NCBI GenBank assembly: GCA_910580045.1
Contig: CAJTXF010000001.1
Span: 81,601-98,343 of the forward strand
DNA from: an uncultured Eubacteriales bacterium
GTDB taxonomy: Bacteria; Bacillota; Clostridia; Oscillospirales; Acutalibacteraceae
Length of the DNA stretch: 16,743 nt
Direction: 5' to 3'
The notes below the pieces were generated by a model that was not told the origin of the DNA, ran no database searches, and saw only the letters and a list, made by a program, of their open reading frames with translations. The first letter of the stretch is position 1, and every line of letters starts with the position of its first letter. The position numbers and the translations under genes are program-made. Shown one piece after another: positions 13,737 through 16,743 of the stretch.

Positions 13737-14102
13737 TTGAAAAAAATTCAAGAATCTGCTGAAAATTATCTGGAGACTATCCTCATTCTCCACCAACGCA
13801 ATGGCTCGGTCCGCTCAATTGATATTGCGGCTGAAATGGAGTTCAGCAAACCCAGTGTCAGCGTGGCGATGAAGCACCTGCGGGAGCGGGGCCATATTTC
13901 TGTGAACCACGAGGGCTTTATCTCCCTAACCGAGGAGGGCCGCAAAATTGCCGAGGCTGTGTACGAGCGGCACCTGCTTTTTACACGCTGGCTCACCTCT
14001 CTGGGTGTGCCCCCTGAGCTGGCCGCTGAGGATGCCTGCCGCATTGAGCATGTTATCAGTGAGGAGAGCTTCCGGGCTATTCAGAAACACGTGGACGGCT
14101 GA
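13737..14102 (+). CDS. DtxR/MntR-family metal-dependent regulator
   Basis: The product is 121 residues. It has an N-terminal winged helix-turn-helix (~1-62) and the metal-binding dimerisation domain (~63-121), with no C-terminal SH3-like domain, as in MntR-type members. The TTG at 13737 is chosen because AAAGGA (13722-13727) is 9 bases upstream and the family N-terminus (KIQESAENYLETI) starts there. By alignment from memory with DtxR and MntR, His79, Cys101, Glu104 and His105 occupy known ligand positions (the CRxEH signature is DtxR-like), Glu13 matches MntR Glu11, and Asn10 stands where DtxR has Met10 and MntR Asp8. It should sense Fe2+ or Mn2+, but no metal transporter gene is adjacent. 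The next gene, 110 bases on, encodes a surface protein and may be cotranscribed. Confidence 0.88.
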   Translation: MKKIQESAENYLETILILHQRNGSVRSIDIAAEMEFSKPSVSVAMKHLRERGHISVNHEGFISLTEEGRKIAEAVYERHLLFTRWLTSLGVPPELAAEDACRIEHVISEESFRAIQKHVDG

Positions 14103-14212
14103 TTGCCCTATTATAGCGCGTTCCCCAAGGCTTTGCAAGAGCCTGGGCGCCAGCCTGCCGCTTCTTTTGTGTTTCATCCCATCCTACAACCTATGAAGGA
14201 GGTTTTCGATTC

Positions 14213-16087
14213 ATGAAACAATTCTTCGCCCTTCTGCTGGCCTTGTGCCTGCTGCTGCCTGCCATCCCTGCCAAAGCCCAGGACAGCTCCGCCCTGGTCA
14301 AGCTGGATGTCTCCGGCCCCTTTGCCGCCCAGAACAAAGCCCAGCATGAGTACAGGCCTTTTAGCAGCACAGTCCGCTCCTACTTATATGAGAATGAAAA
14401 GGGCGGCTTCACCCGGGTGGAATACGCTGCCGATGGCTTCCAAAGCCCGGACGGAGCCAGCAGCCCGCTGATTGTGGAGGAGTATGACAGCAATCTCAGC
14501 TGGCTGGGCTCCTGGGAATTGCCCATGGGCCGGCCTATATGGGGCGGCTTTTACTCAGGGGAGCAGTACAATTACATTATCACCGGCCAGGAAAATCCTG
14601 AGGAAGACAACAGCCTGACTGTAATCCAGGTGGATATTTACCGCAAAGACTGGAGCCTGGAAGATACCTGCCAGGCCAGCTGCCTCCATGGAGTGGTCCT
14701 CACCAGCCCCTTTTCCAGCGGCAGCCTGCGGTGTACAGAGCATAAGGGGGTTCTGTATATAAACACCAGCCGCCTGCGGTATACCTCCATGGACGGGCTG
14801 CGGCACCAGAGCAATCTGCTGCTTCGGGTGGAGCCCCAGGGCGCCGCAGGGGGCATTGCCGCGTCAGAGGCCGGGCCAGTGAGCCGCTCTCTCAATCAGT
14901 TCATTTTGGTGGACAGCAGCGGGGGCTTGCTCACCCTTGACCAAGGAGACGGCTACCCCAGAGCCCTGCTGCTCCAGCGCTTTGCCTTGGGAGAGCGGGA
15001 AAACTTCGCCACCCTTCAGGAGCAGGGCAAAATTGTCAGTTTTCCCGGTGAGGCCAGCGACAGCACCACTGGCTGCGCTGTGGGAGGCTTTGCCGAGACA
15101 GAAAACGGCTACGTGAGCGCCTATACGGACAATGGTCTGGGCACAGATGCCCGGCCCCGCCAGCTCTATCTGGGCTTTGCCAGCAAGGACGGCTTGCTCT
15201 CTTCCAGCGTCCAGCTGCCCTGCCCAGAGGATGCGGGCACACCGGTTCTGGTTCCCCTGGGCCCTGAGGGAGGCTATATCCTGTGGAACCAGTACCGGGC
15301 GGACAGCCAGGCGCCCTTCCGGCTGTACTATGCTCAATATGACGCCAACGGCCAGCTGACAGGCCAGGTTCACAGGGCAGAAGCTCCCCTTTCAGACTGC
15401 CAGCCCATCGTTCAGGAGGGAAAACTCCTTTGGTACGCAGGCCAGGAGGACGAGCCCCTCAGCTTTTATCAGCTGGACGGCACAGAGGTTGTCCGCCGGA
15501 TTCCATCCGCTGATAAACCGCCTGTCTCCCCTGAACCGCCAGCGCGCTTCCCGGATGTGAATGGGACAGAATGGTTTGCCCAGGCCGTATACTTTGTGGC
15601 GGACGCAGGCATTATGGTTGGCACGGACAAGGGCTTTGAGCCCAGCGGCAAGGTCACCCGGGGGCAGCTGGTAACCATTCTATACAGCTTAGAGGGCCGT
15701 CCCAGCACAGACACAGCCAGCCCCTTCCCGGACGCTTCCAAGGGCTACTATGCCAAGGCTGTGGCCTGGGCCGCGGAAAACCTGCTGGTTGGCGGTTACC
15801 CGGACGGGAGCTTCCGGCCCGGCGCAGCGGTCAGCAGGCAGGATTTGACTCTGATTCTCTATCAATACGCCAGGCTGAAGGGGTATGACATCAGCAAAAC
15901 CATTGGGCTGGGCAGCTACTCTGACGCGGGGATGGTCTCCCCCTATGCCAAAGGCGCGATGGAGTGGGCCGTGGGTTCAGGGATGCTCTCCGGCTCTGGA
16001 GGCGCACTGCTGCCCAAAGGCACGGCCAGCCGGGCCCAGATGGCGGTAATCATGGAAAATTTCTGCCGGAACATCGCCGCAAAATAG
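14213..16087 (+). CDS. Secreted S-layer-homology (SLH) domain protein
   Basis: The product is 624 residues with a signal peptide at 1-22 (MKQF, Leu-rich core, cleavage after AKA). Residues ~23-430 are rich in Trp/Tyr/Gly beta-strand patterns (for example EYDSNLSWLGSWELP) that suggest a beta-propeller-like domain of unknown ligand. A Pro-rich linker at ~434-444 leads to three SLH repeats (~445-495, ~504-555, ~566-620), which in this family anchor proteins to secondary cell-wall polymers. The usual TRAE tetrapeptide is replaced by TRGQ, SRQD and SRAQ; the Arg is kept each time. The ATG at 14213 has AAGGAGG upstream. A strong terminator follows at 16103. An accessory-looking region with a recombinase gene starts right after that terminator. 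The function beyond cell-surface attachment is unknown. Confidence 0.9.
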   Translation: MKQFFALLLALCLLLPAIPAKAQDSSALVKLDVSGPFAAQNKAQHEYRPFSSTVRSYLYENEKGGFTRVEYAADGFQSPDGASSPLIVEEYDSNLSWLGSWELPMGRPIWGGFYSGEQYNYIITGQENPEEDNSLTVIQVDIYRKDWSLEDTCQASCLHGVVLTSPFSSGSLRCTEHKGVLYINTSRLRYTSMDGLRHQSNLLLRVEPQGAAGGIAASEAGPVSRSLNQFILVDSSGGLLTLDQGDGYPRALLLQRFALGERENFATLQEQGKIVSFPGEASDSTTGCAVGGFAETENGYVSAYTDNGLGTDARPRQLYLGFASKDGLLSSSVQLPCPEDAGTPVLVPLGPEGGYILWNQYRADSQAPFRLYYAQYDANGQLTGQVHRAEAPLSDCQPIVQEGKLLWYAGQEDEPLSFYQLDGTEVVRRIPSADKPPVSPEPPARFPDVNGTEWFAQAVYFVADAGIMVGTDKGFEPSGKVTRGQLVTILYSLEGRPSTDTASPFPDASKGYYAKAVAWAAENLLVGGYPDGSFRPGAAVSRQDLTLILYQYARLKGYDISKTIGLGSYSDAGMVSPYAKGAMEWAVGSGMLSGSGGALLPKGTASRAQMAVIMENFCRNIAAK

Positions 16088-16102
16088 GATACGCAAAATA
16101 AG

Positions 16103-16161
16103 AAGCGGCCGTCTCTCTCAGAGCCAAAAATTGTGCTCTGGGGCTGAGCGGCCGCTTTTTT
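16103..16161 (+). terminator. Intrinsic terminator of SLH gene
   Basis: AAGCGGCCG (16103-16111) pairs with CGGCCGCTT (16149-16157), with an inner CAGAGC/GCTCTG stem, and six Ts run from 16156 to 16161. It lies 15 bases after the stop codon. Confidence 0.85.
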
Positions 16162-16362
16162 ATTACTCCTCTGCATCCTTGGTACAAATCTGCACAAGTC
16201 TGCATGAATTGGGGAGGTTATAGTTAACGCAGTTCAAAAGAGGTAGGAGACCTCTTTTGAATCAGGGAGGAGGCCATGGCCTCCTCCCCCAGCTTGAAAA
16301 TCGGCGTACCGATTTTCAAGTGCGTTTACTATACAGCTCCGCTGTTTTGCCGGAGGAGTAAT
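16162..16362. repeat. Structured repeat bounded by 10-bp inverted ends
   Basis: ATTACTCCTC (16162-16171) and GAGGAGTAAT (16353-16362) are perfect inverted copies that enclose all the hairpins of this region. Between the left end and the cloverleaf block there are three TCTGCA copies (16170, 16189, 16199); on the right there is a small ACAGC/GCTGT hairpin (16333-16345). No gene was found inside. It lies between the SLH terminator and the recombinase-side ORFs, so it may be an element end or recombination site. Copy number and flanking duplications cannot be judged. Confidence 0.45.
16220..16332. repeat. Cloverleaf-like block of four 12-bp stems
   Basis: The outer stem is ATAGTTAACGCA (16220-16231) with TGCGTTTACTAT (16321-16332), 11 of 12 paired. 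Inside lie three hairpins in tandem: TTCAAAAGAGGT/ACCTCTTTTGAA (16233-16244 and 16250-16261, loop AGGAG), a perfect 24-base palindrome (16265-16288, centre GGCCATGGCC) and CTTGAAAATCGG/CCGATTTTCAAG (16293-16304 and 16309-16320, loop CGTA). Nearly every base is paired in a four-way junction. It is no tRNA: stems are too long and no conserved tRNA bases appear. Confidence 0.8.
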
Positions 16363-16371
16363 GCCATCCAG

Positions 16372-16524
16372 TTATTTTAGAGATTCATATTTCTTTTTTG
16401 TCGCCATTCCCCCACGGATGTGCCGCTGTGCCTTATTCACGGCCAGCACATTCTTCACGTCCCGGTACAGGCCGCGGTCAATATACTTGAGGCGCTGAGA
16501 CACGTCTTTATGTATGGTTGTCAT
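16372..16524 (-). CDS. Small basic protein (50 residues) overlapping recombinase end
   Basis: This ORF is short but looks real. Its ATG at 16524 lies inside the recombinase gene's 3' end, overlapping it by 17 bases in another frame, and it ends at TAA 16372-16374. The peptide is basic, with RLKYIDRGLYRDVKNVL, KAQRHIRGGMATKKKYE and no hydrophobic segment. No strong ribosome site is seen, so coupling to recombinase translation is likely. I do not recognise the family. A nucleic-acid-binding or recombinase accessory role is only suggested by charge and position. Confidence 0.45.
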   Translation of the reverse strand: MTTIHKDVSQRLKYIDRGLYRDVKNVLAVNKAQRHIRGGMATKKKYESLK

Positions 16525-16743
16525 TAATCAGAACGGTTTCATCCAGACCTAAATCGCCTAGAAGCCGCAGGTAGATGTCCACGTTGCCGTCCTTGTCCAC
16601 CTCGATTTTCTGGATCAGCCGCTTGAGCTGAGCGTTGGTCATGGAGCGCACATCCGTGATATCCTCGATGGTCTTGAATGTGTTTTGCAGGATGCTTTCC
16701 AACTGGTCGCCTTTGGTGATATTGTAGCCGACGATTTTCAACT
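16508..16743 (-). CDS. Large serine recombinase, C-terminal end (partial)
   Basis: Only the last ~78 residues are in the window; the reading frame runs off the right edge, and the first visible codon is Leu (TTG), not a start. The sequence TNAQLKRLIQKIEVDKDGN followed by VDIYLRLLGDLGLDETVLI is the characteristic tail of large serine recombinases from clostridial conjugative and mobilisable elements (TnpX/TndX-like). The catalytic serine and zinc-ribbon domains would lie to the right. Such genes usually sit at one end of their element, next to the attachment site, so the element edge may be within 16162-16372. Whether the gene is intact cannot be seen. Confidence 0.8.
   Translation of the reverse strand, partial: LKIVGYNITKGDQLESILQNTFKTIEDITDVRSMTNAQLKRLIQKIEVDKDGNVDIYLRLLGDLGLDETVLINDNHT

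Noticed and set aside
16233..16320. CRISPR-like repeats
   Set aside because: The three hairpins differ in sequence and there are no regular spacers.
16220..16332. tRNA or tRNA-like gene
   Set aside because: The cloverleaf geometry is only superficial: stems are 12 bp, and no anticodon-loop, T-loop or CCA features are present.

Overview
The window reads as a GC-rich, low-repeat stretch of chromosome from a Gram-positive anaerobe of the class Clostridia, most likely a gut Oscillospirales/Ruminococcaceae-type organism. That assignment is inference. It rests on AGGAGG-type ribosome sites on almost every gene, sigma-A promoters with 16-17 base spacers, frequent GTG/TTG starts, a SpoVK/CbbX-like AAA+ ATPase, a B. 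subtilis EndoA-like MazF, an S-layer-homology surface protein and a large serine recombinase. Almost all of the window is ordinary chromosomal housekeeping; only the last ~580 bases look accessory.

Layout: (1) 119-3008, minus strand: aroD (type I dehydroquinase) followed after 25 bases by a 709-residue AAA+ protein that carries one degenerate and one intact ATPase module. The pair is driven by a TTGACA-N17-TATACT promoter at 3054-3082. (2) 3338-5049: a lone mazF toxin gene on plus converging on cca (tRNA nucleotidyltransferase) on minus; their 3' ends overlap by 43 bases. (3) 5288-7711, plus: a SEC-C zinc-motif protein with its own promoter and terminator, then a 172-base hairpin-forming, MITE-like repeat, then an NhaC-family antiporter with its own promoter. 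(4) 7799-10298, minus: an AraC/GyrI-type regulator and, separately promoted, an NCS2 (AzgA-like) purine permease starting at TTG. (5) 10438-11562, plus: a consensus promoter, a leader that appears to hold a decayed acetyltransferase fragment, and an intact GNAT acetyltransferase. (6) 11628-13601, minus: a monofunctional GT51 peptidoglycan glycosyltransferase and a THUMP/UPF0020 RNA methyltransferase. (7) 13737-16087, plus: a short DtxR/MntR-type metalloregulator (TTG start) and a secreted SLH-domain protein, ending in a strong terminator. (8) 16162-16743: a set of nested and tandem inverted repeats, including a 113-base cloverleaf-like block of four 12-bp stems, beside the 3' end of a large serine recombinase gene (minus, running off the window) and a 50-codon ORF overlapping its end. 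This is probably the edge of an integrated element.

The genes do not form one pathway. Most are separate single-gene or two-gene units, delimited by clear intrinsic terminators at 5820-5856, 7719-7757, 8849-8876, 11564-11598 and 16103-16161. The parts that look least explained are the two structured repeats (5914-6085 and 16162-16362), the GNAT relic in the 10473-10716 leader, the lone mazF with its tail-to-tail overlap with cca, and the pseudo-AAA module of the first gene. I found no rRNA, tRNA, CRISPR array or complete insertion sequence.
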